Positions 27,949 through 37,073 of a stretch of 64,000 nucleotides of DNA are shown here, piece after piece. The position numbers were made by a program, and so were the translations under genes. The stretch comes from JBFHFS01 sp041583495. Lineage in GTDB: Bacteria > Bacteroidota > Bacteroidia > Bacteroidales > Marinilabiliaceae. The stretch lies in the NCBI GenBank assembly GCA_041583495.1, contig JBFHFS010000007.1, positions 66,711 through 130,710 on the forward strand. The letters are read 5' to 3'. Positions within the stretch are counted from its first letter, which is position 1. The number at the start of each line of letters is the position of its first letter. The notes beneath the pieces were generated by a model. It ran no database searches, was not told where the DNA came from, and saw only the letters and a program-made list of their open reading frames with translations.

Positions 27949-30303
27949 CTATAAAAAAGTGACCTCTTCCCTTAAAAGAATATCCTCCGCTGAGCTTCCT
28001 ACCATGATGTCAAATTCACCTGGCTCCACCACTCGTTCCATTGAGCTATTCCATAATTCAAAGGCCTGGTAAGGGATGGTAAACTCCAATTGTTTCTCTT
28101 CCCCGGGTTGTATCAACACCTTTTTAAATCCTTTCAGGAGCATCACAGGGGTCGTCACCGAACTAATTTTATCGTTAATATAGACCTGGGCGACCTCTTT
28201 TCCGGCGACCCGGCTCACATTCTTTACCTTAAAAGAAAGGCTGACGGGTTCTCCCTTTCGGATCTCTTTCCGGGCTATTTCAAGGTCAGAGTAAACAAAT
28301 TGGCTGTAGCTCAAACCATATCCAAAGGGATACAGGGGATCAGGGGAAGAAAACACATAGTCTCTGCCCGGTTTTTCAGGACTTCCCGGTTGATTGTAAA
28401 ACCCTCTGCCCGAAGGCTTATGGTCATAGGTCACCGGAATATGGCCCACACTTTGTGGAACCGACATGGGTAATCTTCCCGATGGATTGACCTTTCCAAA
28501 CAAAATATCGGCCAGGGCATTCCCCCCTTGTTCTCCGGGATACCAGGCATCCAGGATGGCCGGAATATGCTTCTTTTCCCAGGGGATGGTGTAAGGGCGT
28601 CCATGCACCATTACCAGGACAATAGGCTTCCCTGTTTCATAAAGTTCGCGAAGCAATTCCGGTTGTACCCCCGGAAAACCCAGGGTGGTACGATCCAGGC
28701 CCTCGCCACAGGTTACGACTTCGTTTTTGGATTCATCCCCCCATCCAATGCCGGAATAGATAATGCTGGTTCCTCCCAGCACCACGACCACCACATCGCT
28801 TTGGCGGGCGATGTTTACGGCCTCCAGAAAACCCTCTTTTTGCAGGTCGGTAATTCCACAGCCCTTGGCATATTTCACCTCCACATGGTTTCCCACCAGG
28901 TTCCTGATGCCCTGCAGGGGTGTGACCCCATAGGCATTGTCCTTGGTAACCGTGTAATCACCAAACTGCACCTGATCGGCGTTGGGTCCAATCACGGCCA
29001 GGGAATTAATCTTACTCCTATCCAATGGCAGAAGGTTGTCGTTTTTCAACAGCACAATAGATTCTTCGGCCATTTTTCGCGCATGGGCAATATGTCCGGG
29101 AGTATGCACTATTTTTTCGATATTTTTGGGGGCCTTAAACACCTTATCGAAGAGGCCCGCTTTAAATTTAACCAGCAATACGCGTTGGACGGCCTCATCA
29201 ATCAGGGCTTCTTCTATCTCGTTATTTTGCACCATGGAGCTTAGCTGGTCGTAGGCATAGGCACTGGGAAACTCCAGGTCCACCCCGGCCGACAGGGCCA
29301 TTCGGGCCGTCGTTCGTTTATCACCTGAGACTTTCTGAAAGAACTCCAACATACTTATCCCCACGGCATCAGAGAAGACATAACCCTGGAATCCCCACTC
29401 GTTTTTTAAAACATCGGTCAATAACCAGCGGTTGGCATGAGCCGGAATGCCATCAATCTCGCTGTAGGAAGGCATAATACTGTACACATTGGCTTTTTTC
29501 ACGGCCTCTTCGAAGGGAAGCAGGTGCAGCGACCGCATATCTCTTTGGCCTACCACCGCAGGGCCCAGGTTAATGCCAGCCTGGGGCACACTGTAGGCGG
29601 CCATATGCTTGGCGGTACAAATAATGCCCCCCTCTTTAAGGTGTGTTTTAGTGGTCGAAGGATCTCCCTGAATACCGGTAATGTAGGCCACTCCCATCTG
29701 GGAAACCAGGGAGGCATCTTCACCGTAGCACTCTTCCACTCTTCCATACCGGGGGTCCCGGGCCAGGTCGAACAAAGGCGATAAATCCTGATCGATACCC
29801 GCATGGGAAGCCTCTGAACCCACCATTTGAGCCATGGTATGCACCAACGCCGGGTTCCAGGTGGCCCCCATAGCAATGGATTGCGGGAAAATGGTGGCCC
29901 CTAAAGACATAAAACCATGCCCCAGGGCCCCACATTGAATGGGAGGGATGCCCCAACGGTCGTGTTCCCGGATATACGCTTCGGTTATCTCATTAAACTT
30001 TATGGCCTGCTCATACTTAAGGAAAGGACATTCCAAAACACCGATACTTTTTCCTTTTAAAACTTTATCGAGACTCTTCTTTGTAATATCCTCATTCTCA
30101 TCGAAATGAACCTTATTGGTCGCCACCAGTTGCAACACCTTCTCCTCCAGACTCATCCTGGGGAGGAGATCATTGACTCGTTCTTCTGCCGAAAGGGTCC
30201 TGTCCTGATAGGGCAAAGAACCACCCTTTTGGGCAATCGCCTTTAATCCAAATGCCATTAGGAGAATAAGGATTGAGCTTACAGCCTGTTTATATTTCAT
30301 CAT
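27949..30303 (-). CDS. GH3 beta-glycosidase
   Basis: A 784-residue secreted enzyme of family GH3 with a signal peptide cleaved after KAIAQ. The (beta/alpha)8 domain holds CTAKHMAAY, the usual Lys-His substrate pair, and the nucleophile Asp312 in GYVFSDAVGIS. The alpha/beta sandwich (about 400-620) and a C-terminal fibronectin-III-like domain with VKNVSRVAGKEVAQVYI follow, the standard bacterial beta-glucosidase/beta-xylosidase layout. SDA rather than the common SDW after the nucleophile strand hints at an unusual subsite. The substrate could be beta-glucose, xylose or another beta-linked residue and cannot be fixed here. It lies 56 bases after GH89. Two consecutive ATGs at 30303 and 30300 are equally good starts. 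Confidence 0.9.
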   Translation of the reverse strand: MMKYKQAVSSILILLMAFGLKAIAQKGGSLPYQDRTLSAEERVNDLLPRMSLEEKVLQLVATNKVHFDENEDITKKSLDKVLKGKSIGVLECPFLKYEQAIKFNEITEAYIREHDRWGIPPIQCGALGHGFMSLGATIFPQSIAMGATWNPALVHTMAQMVGSEASHAGIDQDLSPLFDLARDPRYGRVEECYGEDASLVSQMGVAYITGIQGDPSTTKTHLKEGGIICTAKHMAAYSVPQAGINLGPAVVGQRDMRSLHLLPFEEAVKKANVYSIMPSYSEIDGIPAHANRWLLTDVLKNEWGFQGYVFSDAVGISMLEFFQKVSGDKRTTARMALSAGVDLEFPSAYAYDQLSSMVQNNEIEEALIDEAVQRVLLVKFKAGLFDKVFKAPKNIEKIVHTPGHIAHARKMAEESIVLLKNDNLLPLDRSKINSLAVIGPNADQVQFGDYTVTKDNAYGVTPLQGIRNLVGNHVEVKYAKGCGITDLQKEGFLEAVNIARQSDVVVVVLGGTSIIYSGIGWGDESKNEVVTCGEGLDRTTLGFPGVQPELLRELYETGKPIVLVMVHGRPYTIPWEKKHIPAILDAWYPGEQGGNALADILFGKVNPSGRLPMSVPQSVGHIPVTYDHKPSGRGFYNQPGSPEKPGRDYVFSSPDPLYPFGYGLSYSQFVYSDLEIARKEIRKGEPVSLSFKVKNVSRVAGKEVAQVYINDKISSVTTPVMLLKGFKKVLIQPGEEKQLEFTIPYQAFELWNSSMERVVEPGEFDIMVGSSAEDILLREEVTFL

Positions 30304-30359
30304 CCTGTTGATTCTATTATCAAGGTTAAACGCCCACTTTTCGAAAGCATCACGATCAT

Positions 30360-32618
30360 TTATTTAAAGTACCTTTTATATTTCTGACTTATACGGGTAA
30401 CCACCTCCACCACATCGCCTGTGGGTTGGGCGGGATAGATCTCGTGACCATGGGTCCAGTTAAAGTCCATTTCACGCACGGCCAGGTCGTATTGTTTGGG
30501 ATCGAAGGTTTTGTTTTCCTGAAGGCTCATTTTCAGATGCTCGATCAGCAAAACCCATCGGGGTTTATAATAACCCGAAAACAGGCCGTTCCATGTTTTG
30601 CCGGCATAGTCCCTCAGATAGCCCTCTTTCCATGGTTGCCAGATGGTAATGATGGTTCGGGCATTCCACTCATAATAACTCTTTTCTTCAGGCGTTTTGC
30701 CCCAGCTTTTGGCCTCCCGGAGCCATTTGCCCAGCAGGAACTGTTCATTGGTCCCGGTAATGGCCTCCAGATCATCGAGCAACATCATCATGTCCTCTTC
30801 CGCCTGGCCCAATCGCTTCAGGTCTTTGGCACGATAAGCCTCACTGATTTCATTGATAAAACGATGTGAAAAACCATGTAATAATTCGCGATACACATGG
30901 GTCAAATCAAATCGATAGGTTTCAGATTCTTTAAGCTCAGGGGCAGCCGCCAAAAGCAACTGTGCCGCCTCCTGGAATTCGAACATATCGAAATCCCAGA
31001 CAAAGGGATCCTCGTCGGTGACCTTGAATTGTTTGCGCACGTGCCGGATATCTTCTTTGGTCTTATCCAGCTCCATTAAACGGGGTGTGGTGATCAGGGG
31101 CGACCACATGGTTCGGGTTCGGCCATAAACCGTGTTCAACAATTTTTGCCAGGCTTTCAGGGCGTTCTCATTGGATTGGCCATAGCGGCGACGGGCATAA
31201 TCAGTCACCCAGCCACGCACATTGATGCTCTCTTGTTTCCAGGCCTTTTCGAAAATGAATTCCTGGATAATTGGGTTAAAGCCAATGCCTTCGGGGATCA
31301 CCCCAATGCCTTTCAGATTATTTTTCCCTTCGGTTTCGAAAGCCTGCCGGAAATTACGTTGCATCACTTCCAGGTCGCCACTCATATTCACTTTTTGATC
31401 TTCGTTACAGATCACATTCCAGATCCAAGGCTGCCCATAAAAAGCCTCCGTCTTATCCCAGGTAGGGTTTTTCTCACCATAGAGGTCCAGGATAATGGCT
31501 TTATCTTTGGGAATGGCTTCCAGGAAAGCCCTTCCTTGTTCGGGTTGCCAGAAATCCTTCTTGAAGAAGAAAAACCAGCCCTGAATCACCCACGTAGCCT
31601 GGGGATCGGCCGATGCCATGGAATGGTAAACGGCTTTGCTCACCTTTTTCAGGAATTCGGGGTCGTTAGAGGGAGGGTCCACTTCGATAAAGCAATCGGC
31701 ATCGTAAAGATGGTCGGTGCCAAACATCTCGGTCTGCTTTTGAATAAACAAATGGCCAATCTTCTGGAAAAGCGGATCGGTAGGATCCAGAAACTGGGTG
31801 CCGGGAATTCCGGCCCAGTCATCAATCTTTTGGATCTGGGCCTCGGGATATAGATCTTGCAGAGCAGCGGGTACATGACCGGTAAATCCCTGTAAAACGG
31901 GTTTCATGCCCAGGGAACGCATGCGGGCCAATATTTTTTTCTGTAGTTGGGCCCGTTGGGTAATCCAACTTTGGGGAAGCGGGCCACCCACCCCATCAAT
32001 GTTACCCATCCACCCCCAGGGCAGGTGCGCGGGCCCCACAAAGAAATCATCGATCTGTTGCTGACTCATCCCCAGCTCCCGATACACTTCCTGCCAAACG
32101 GCTTCCTGACCTATCATGGCCAGGGGCATGTTCACCCCCTGCATGGCCATGTAGTCGATCATTTTTTCCCATCGTTCCCAGTCCCACCAGGGCATGGAAT
32201 AGCCATAAGTACAATAGTTAAAAAGGTATCGGTACTCGAAAGGGGTCTCCACTTTTACAACTTGGGACACTTGTGGCAGCTTTTCCGGAAGATTCAACTG
32301 GTTATAGTTAACCGAAACCTGGGCATCGCAGTAGTTTTTCAGGTAAAAGTACAACCCGGAAGCCATAGAAACGGCATTGTTCCCCCGAATGGCAATCTTG
32401 TCACCCACACTCTCAATTTCGAACTGATCGACTGAAGCGTCCTTTTCCAGCTCTTCAAATACAAAATGGGTATAACCCAAAGGCAGAAGCCTTTTTGCCA
32501 TAGCCCCGGCGGCCTCAACGGCACTCTTTTGGGCATCGGGTTTATCCCCGACGCCACATTTACATTGGGTAAAAAACACCAACACTGAAACAGCCCATAT
32601 AATCGAAAATCGTTTCAT
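30360..32618 (-). CDS. GH89 alpha-N-acetylglucosaminidase
   Basis: A 752-residue lipoprotein of family GH89, the family of human NAGLU, which removes terminal alpha-linked GlcNAc from heparan sulfate fragments or from alpha-1,4-GlcNAc-capped mucin O-glycans. After an N-terminal domain, the barrel contains GYSMPWWDWERWEKMIDYMA and NMPLAMIGQEAVW, near-diagnostic for GH89. Glu312 in CFIEVDPPS and Glu443 in IPEGIGFNP sit where the two catalytic acids are expected. The helical C-terminal domain is complete. The start is the ATG at 32616-32618, which has AGAGAGG upstream. An ATG at 32654 overlaps the previous stop as ATGA but would put a charged extension before the lipoprotein signal. Confidence 0.93.
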   Translation of the reverse strand: MKRFSIIWAVSVLVFFTQCKCGVGDKPDAQKSAVEAAGAMAKRLLPLGYTHFVFEELEKDASVDQFEIESVGDKIAIRGNNAVSMASGLYFYLKNYCDAQVSVNYNQLNLPEKLPQVSQVVKVETPFEYRYLFNYCTYGYSMPWWDWERWEKMIDYMAMQGVNMPLAMIGQEAVWQEVYRELGMSQQQIDDFFVGPAHLPWGWMGNIDGVGGPLPQSWITQRAQLQKKILARMRSLGMKPVLQGFTGHVPAALQDLYPEAQIQKIDDWAGIPGTQFLDPTDPLFQKIGHLFIQKQTEMFGTDHLYDADCFIEVDPPSNDPEFLKKVSKAVYHSMASADPQATWVIQGWFFFFKKDFWQPEQGRAFLEAIPKDKAIILDLYGEKNPTWDKTEAFYGQPWIWNVICNEDQKVNMSGDLEVMQRNFRQAFETEGKNNLKGIGVIPEGIGFNPIIQEFIFEKAWKQESINVRGWVTDYARRRYGQSNENALKAWQKLLNTVYGRTRTMWSPLITTPRLMELDKTKEDIRHVRKQFKVTDEDPFVWDFDMFEFQEAAQLLLAAAPELKESETYRFDLTHVYRELLHGFSHRFINEISEAYRAKDLKRLGQAEEDMMMLLDDLEAITGTNEQFLLGKWLREAKSWGKTPEEKSYYEWNARTIITIWQPWKEGYLRDYAGKTWNGLFSGYYKPRWVLLIEHLKMSLQENKTFDPKQYDLAVREMDFNWTHGHEIYPAQPTGDVVEVVTRISQKYKRYFK

Positions 32619-32650
32619 AACAAAAACCTCTCTTTTTAAAAAAATACACC

Positions 32651-33871
32651 TCATAAATCATACTTACGCTCTATCACCTGAAGCTTTTTCCCATCAACAG
32701 GGATTCGCCATTTCTGGTAGATGGGCACCAGGTCGCCTTTACAACAGTTATCCAGAACCGCCAGTGTCAAAAATATTTTGTCCACCCCATTGAGCACTTC
32801 CACTTTTTTATCGCGCAGCTTAGCGAAGGTGCGATAGTACTTCTTCATCACCTTCCAGCCATATCGGCGAATCACCAGATGGAACATGGCATGGTATTCA
32901 TCGCTCGACAGGGATTCCCAGGAGCGGGAAGCGTTGGCCAAATAATTATCAGCAGCTCCGGCAAAATATTCATCGTTAAAAGCTTCGCCGGTCAAAAGCG
33001 TTTTTTTGTCGACCCATGATTTAATTTTCAACGTCGAATTTTTGGTGCACAGATTCTCAATGGCATAAGAGAGTTTTATGTTGGCCTGAAATTCGGTAAA
33101 AGTGCCATAGTTATAATATTGTCCTATCCCGTTATCAAAGTCGTGCCCCATCTCGTGGACCCATCCAAAATCGACCTGGTCGCCATCGAAACTTTTGGCT
33201 GAGTTAAGCACAAAAGCCGTATTTAAGATGATCGGGTTCCCGGCATAGGCGAAATAAGGATTCCGGGGAGATTCCTTCAGGGCCATCCGCTCGCCGTTAA
33301 AAGGACGGTTGCCGGTTAAATCGAGCATCTGGGCATAAAAATCATCGATATAATTGGCGATTTTTTGAGGGTTCTTAAGCTCTTTCCAGGTCTTCTCCTG
33401 CAACACGACAGCTACAAATTTGCCATCATGGCTTTTGAGAGGTGTCGGTAATTGGGCCACCGGCACATCAATGGAAAAAGGAATCTCCAACTCTTCGTCG
33501 CCCACCATAACTTTGGCCTGCCCGGTTATTTTGGGGGTTGATTCCCCGGCCAATTTCTGCGTTTTAGGAGGCATCCAGGCTATTAAATTGCCCTTTTTCT
33601 CCTCCCCGGCGGCCAATTGCAAATTGGGATTATAGTCCCACTTATTGTATCGCTCGCCTTTAACCAACCACTCCCCTGTGATGGTTCCGGTTGAAACCTT
33701 CACCCCTGCGTTGTTGGTAAACTTAAAATTAATGCTGCCATATCCCCCATTCATCCAGCCTTCTTCGGGATGAATACTCACTTCCAACTTCACCTTTGGC
33801 TCATCTTTTGCATAAGCGACAGTTGTCAATCCAATCCATAAGAATAACCCTATTGCCAAAACTCTTTTCAT
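32651..33871 (-). CDS. M60-like (enhancin-type) metallopeptidase
   Basis: A 406-residue secreted protein with a signal peptide ending at AYAKD. The N-terminal part (25-140) reads as a beta-sandwich binding domain with an LPTPL linker. The C-terminal part has the zinc motif HEMGH at 239-243 with a further Glu260 in YGTFTEFQ, the gluzincin pattern HExxH(8-28)E of the M60-like family. Known members of that family cleave mucin-type or other glycoproteins next to glycosylated residues. The fold around NRPFNGERMAL and the helical tail (VIRRYGWKVMKKYYRTF) also fit. It is encoded inside a run of glycosidases, so it probably frees glycopeptides for the neighbouring enzymes. Target protein and cleavage rule are unknown. 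Confidence 0.8.
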   Translation of the reverse strand: MKRVLAIGLFLWIGLTTVAYAKDEPKVKLEVSIHPEEGWMNGGYGSINFKFTNNAGVKVSTGTITGEWLVKGERYNKWDYNPNLQLAAGEEKKGNLIAWMPPKTQKLAGESTPKITGQAKVMVGDEELEIPFSIDVPVAQLPTPLKSHDGKFVAVVLQEKTWKELKNPQKIANYIDDFYAQMLDLTGNRPFNGERMALKESPRNPYFAYAGNPIILNTAFVLNSAKSFDGDQVDFGWVHEMGHDFDNGIGQYYNYGTFTEFQANIKLSYAIENLCTKNSTLKIKSWVDKKTLLTGEAFNDEYFAGAADNYLANASRSWESLSSDEYHAMFHLVIRRYGWKVMKKYYRTFAKLRDKKVEVLNGVDKIFLTLAVLDNCCKGDLVPIYQKWRIPVDGKKLQVIERKYDL

Positions 33872-33955
33872 TGTTCCTTTATTTAATATTTCAAATTTTT
33901 ATTATTGGTGCTTAAAGACAGGCATATCTCCTTCTTTAAGCCTTGCTAACACTCT

Positions 33956-36937
33956 TTAATAGACTCTCAGCTCCACAATATGAACCCCCGGGTTGGCACT
34001 GTTTTTCAATATATTAACCCGTATAAAGCGCGTTTTTACTGTGGTTATCTTATGACGATACCCCGCCGGGGAAGCAACCACCTGATTGGAGGAAGCATCC
34101 ACCACGGTATCCCATTTTTTTCCATCCAAAGAGATGTCGATGGTATATTGATACACTCGGCCTCCATCCCAATAGGTAAATAAGTGCAATTCCTTTATCT
34201 CGTGTACCTGATCGAATTCCACCTGCCACCATTGGGGAAAAGGAGAGGCATCCCAGAATTTACCAAGGTCCACCAATCCATCCACGGCATTTTGGGGTTC
34301 AAAGCCCGCATGGGAAGACGAAGCCGTGACCTTTTGTCCTGTCGTTAAATTCCTCTCGTAGTTGATCTTTTCAAACCGGGCACTACGTAATGGGCATATT
34401 TGCTTGCCCTGATTATCGAACAATGCGGCCTTAATATTTACTGTATTAGAAATCACAAAAGGTTCAACATATTGGAATGATTCGGACGTTGGCATAGAAC
34501 CATCCATTGTAAACCGTGTTATTGCCCCCTCAACAGAGGAATTGAGATGAACCGTGATGGGGTCCAAAAACTTATTCTTCTTCTCATCGGTCAGATTCGT
34601 GGCGGTGATGCATAGCGACTCATTGGCCTGGATTTTTTCTCCGGGCTTGGAGATGGAAGGAGCTCTTCGGCCCAGACCAAAGGATTTATTGGGTTCAGGT
34701 CCCATCACGAATTTCAAAGTCCCTCCCTCTTGTATTTGGGAACAATAGATCCAGGCTTGATCAAGGTCTTTCCCATTCAGTTGCACCGACTGCACATACA
34801 CATTCTGTTCACTGTTATTTTTGGCCAGGATTTTTAGCTTTTTCCCATTCTCCAGCCGTATCACGGCTTTTTGAAAGAGGGGACTGCCCAAGTCGTATAT
34901 GGGTTGGGTTGCGCACCCCCCCTGCATTTGGAAAAGACCCAGTGCACTCATAACATACCAGGCGCCCATCTGCCCTTCGTCTTCATCACCGGGCCACCCA
35001 TGCATGGGCGTGGCACCATAATAAATATCTAATATCGCCCGGCTCCACTTCTGGGTGAGCCAGGGGGCTCCGCCATAGTTGAACAGGAAGGCAGCCTGCA
35101 TATTGGGTTGATTCCCATGGTTGATGGGATACTTCCCATATTGATCTCCTGTGGCATTGAATTTTGAGGCCTTTGAACTTTCAAATCCCCACTGAAGGCG
35201 TTTGAGGAACTCATCCTCACCCATAAAGTTTATGATGCCCTGTACATCATGAGGCGCATAAAAAGTGTATTGCCAAGGGTTTCCCTCGATAAAGCCATTG
35301 GCCGAGAATGGGCTAAAGGGCTCTACCCACTTACCCGAGGTGCTTCTGGCCCGGGCATACTGCACCTTCCCATCCAGCTGGTTTCGATAATTTAAGGATC
35401 TATTCTGAAAATACTCATAATCTTCGTTTTTCCCCAGGTCTTTGGCCATCTGCGCCACACACCAATCCTGAAAGGCCATCTCCATGGTGGCTGATGCCGG
35501 CCCGGCTTCATGGGGCACATACCCATATTCCATGTACTGCTTCAGCCATCGATTACCCACAAAGCCACCACTCTTATGGACGCGGCCGGGTTCTTTCATT
35601 ATTTTAGAGACCGCTTCGTAAGCCAGTTCCACATCATAATCACGCATACCCTGCTGGTAGGCAGCCACGATGAGAGAGACGGCAGGCGAGGAGGTCATGA
35701 TGGCCGTATATTCGCCGGCCGTGGGACCTTTGGGTAGCCATCCTCCCCGCTTATAGATCTCGAGCAAGGATTTCACCCACGAATTCATGATGGAGGGATT
35801 CAAAAGGGACCACATGCCATTGAGATTCCATTTCATGCCCCAGAAAGCATCGCAACCATAGACAGGATCCTCATCGGGTGCCTGGGCCACCTCTTCGTTC
35901 ATATCCATCCACTGGCCATTCACGTCGCTCCAGATGGTTCGCGTACAATAAGTGCGATACAGGTTGGTATAGAATTTCACCTTATCCACTTCTTTTCCTC
36001 CCGCAACAACAACCTTACCCAATAGATCGTTCCATACTTTGCGGGCATGCGCCCGGTATTTTTCAAAGTCAAACCCAAAATCCTTCGTTTCAGTATCCAG
36101 GTTCAGACGTGCCTGCGCCTGGCTCACTAGGGAGATGGCCGTTTGCACATTCACCTGTTCGTTATTTTGGGTTTTATACCTCAAAAAACAACCTACATTG
36201 CCCTTGCCACGAATTTCATTCACATCTTCCAAAAGGGCATCACCAACCCACCCTCCTAAGGCGTTAAAAGGTTTATCCACACGGGTCACAAAATAGAGGA
36301 TGTAATCGTTTTGTAGCCAGATGGTATTCCCCATAATCTGGCCGCCAACGATCTGGATATACCCTTCTATCTCGGTATCACTTACTTTTCTGATTTTCAC
36401 ATCCACCACCTCGTCGGGATCTTCGTAGGGGATCTGCATATCGAACAGAATGGCAGCACTATCGGTTGCAGGAAAGGTATAGCGCTGAATCCCGGTACGC
36501 GTAGTGGCCGACACCTCCGCCTTGATACCATAGTCTTCGAGAATTACCGAGTAGTAGCCCGGAGAGGCTTGTTCGGTATCATGAGATATCCTGGACCGGT
36601 ATCCCAAATCGGGATTATCCTGGGGCCCGGGTTGAGTTTGAATAGCTCCACAAACCGGCAGCATGTAAAACCCGGTCATCTGATAGTCGTGGATAAAATT
36701 AAAACCGGCAATATTCTCTATGGTATATTCATGGGCAGCCTTCCAACCCGATTGTTGATTGTCGGGGCTCAACTTAACCATTCCAAAAGGCATGGCTGCC
36801 CCGGGAAATTGCATGGGCCTGGAGTCATGCGTCCCAATCATAGGATTTACATAATCGACCGGCTCTTTTTGAGCAAAGCCGTTGAACACTATACTGATGA
36901 AGAATATGCTGATAAATAAAATGTTTCTCATAAACAT
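33956..36937 (-). CDS. GH92 enzyme with Gln at the catalytic-acid position, plus chitobiase-C-like and discoidin modules
   Basis: A 993-residue secreted GH92-family protein with signal MFMRNILFISIFFISIVFNGFAQ. It opens with YVNPMIGTHDSRPMQFPG and has the base-region motif GWPGDEDEGQMGAWY. Where its paralogue has HGNEPSHH, this protein has NHGNQPNMQ, so Gln610 (codon 35110-35108) replaces the general-acid Glu. In the GH92 family a Gln at this site is known from an enzyme that hydrolyses mannose-1-phospho-6-mannose, where the phosphate leaving group needs no acid. The C-terminus adds a chitobiase-C-like beta domain (FTMDGSMPTSES) and a discoidin domain. I use the ATG at 36935-36937. The GTG at 36973 would add a polar, non-signal extension. 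Mannosyl-phosphate activity is an inference from that single change. Confidence 0.88.
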   Translation of the reverse strand: MFMRNILFISIFFISIVFNGFAQKEPVDYVNPMIGTHDSRPMQFPGAAMPFGMVKLSPDNQQSGWKAAHEYTIENIAGFNFIHDYQMTGFYMLPVCGAIQTQPGPQDNPDLGYRSRISHDTEQASPGYYSVILEDYGIKAEVSATTRTGIQRYTFPATDSAAILFDMQIPYEDPDEVVDVKIRKVSDTEIEGYIQIVGGQIMGNTIWLQNDYILYFVTRVDKPFNALGGWVGDALLEDVNEIRGKGNVGCFLRYKTQNNEQVNVQTAISLVSQAQARLNLDTETKDFGFDFEKYRAHARKVWNDLLGKVVVAGGKEVDKVKFYTNLYRTYCTRTIWSDVNGQWMDMNEEVAQAPDEDPVYGCDAFWGMKWNLNGMWSLLNPSIMNSWVKSLLEIYKRGGWLPKGPTAGEYTAIMTSSPAVSLIVAAYQQGMRDYDVELAYEAVSKIMKEPGRVHKSGGFVGNRWLKQYMEYGYVPHEAGPASATMEMAFQDWCVAQMAKDLGKNEDYEYFQNRSLNYRNQLDGKVQYARARSTSGKWVEPFSPFSANGFIEGNPWQYTFYAPHDVQGIINFMGEDEFLKRLQWGFESSKASKFNATGDQYGKYPINHGNQPNMQAAFLFNYGGAPWLTQKWSRAILDIYYGATPMHGWPGDEDEGQMGAWYVMSALGLFQMQGGCATQPIYDLGSPLFQKAVIRLENGKKLKILAKNNSEQNVYVQSVQLNGKDLDQAWIYCSQIQEGGTLKFVMGPEPNKSFGLGRRAPSISKPGEKIQANESLCITATNLTDEKKNKFLDPITVHLNSSVEGAITRFTMDGSMPTSESFQYVEPFVISNTVNIKAALFDNQGKQICPLRSARFEKINYERNLTTGQKVTASSSHAGFEPQNAVDGLVDLGKFWDASPFPQWWQVEFDQVHEIKELHLFTYWDGGRVYQYTIDISLDGKKWDTVVDASSNQVVASPAGYRHKITTVKTRFIRVNILKNSANPGVHIVELRVY
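33959..34345 (-). repeat. discoidin-domain coding repeat, copy 1 (in GH92)
   Basis: This segment encodes the C-terminal F5/8 type C module of the GH92 protein. It is clearly similar, in protein and DNA, to the segment at 37077-37458 in the neighbouring GH20 gene. Shared blocks include FWDASP, HLFTYWDGGR, DASSN and FIRVNILKNSANPG. Confidence 0.7.
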
Positions 36938-37073
36938 GGTTCTTTTTTCTGTTTCCCCCCCCGAACCCACCACCCTATGGGCCCTCTGCCCTATTTCATT
37001 TTTCCTTCGAATATCCCTGGCTGATCCTATTTTCTACCCAGAAATCATCAATGCCCTCCTCAAAGAGGCTCTG

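Noticed and set aside
32619..32654. Earlier ATG for GH89 overlapping the peptidase stop as ATGA
   Set aside because: Translational coupling is possible, but the extension weakens the lipoprotein signal and the later ATG has a better upstream AGAGAGG.
36938..36973. GTG start for the large GH92
   Set aside because: The twelve extra residues are polar and glycine-rich, before a perfect signal peptide.
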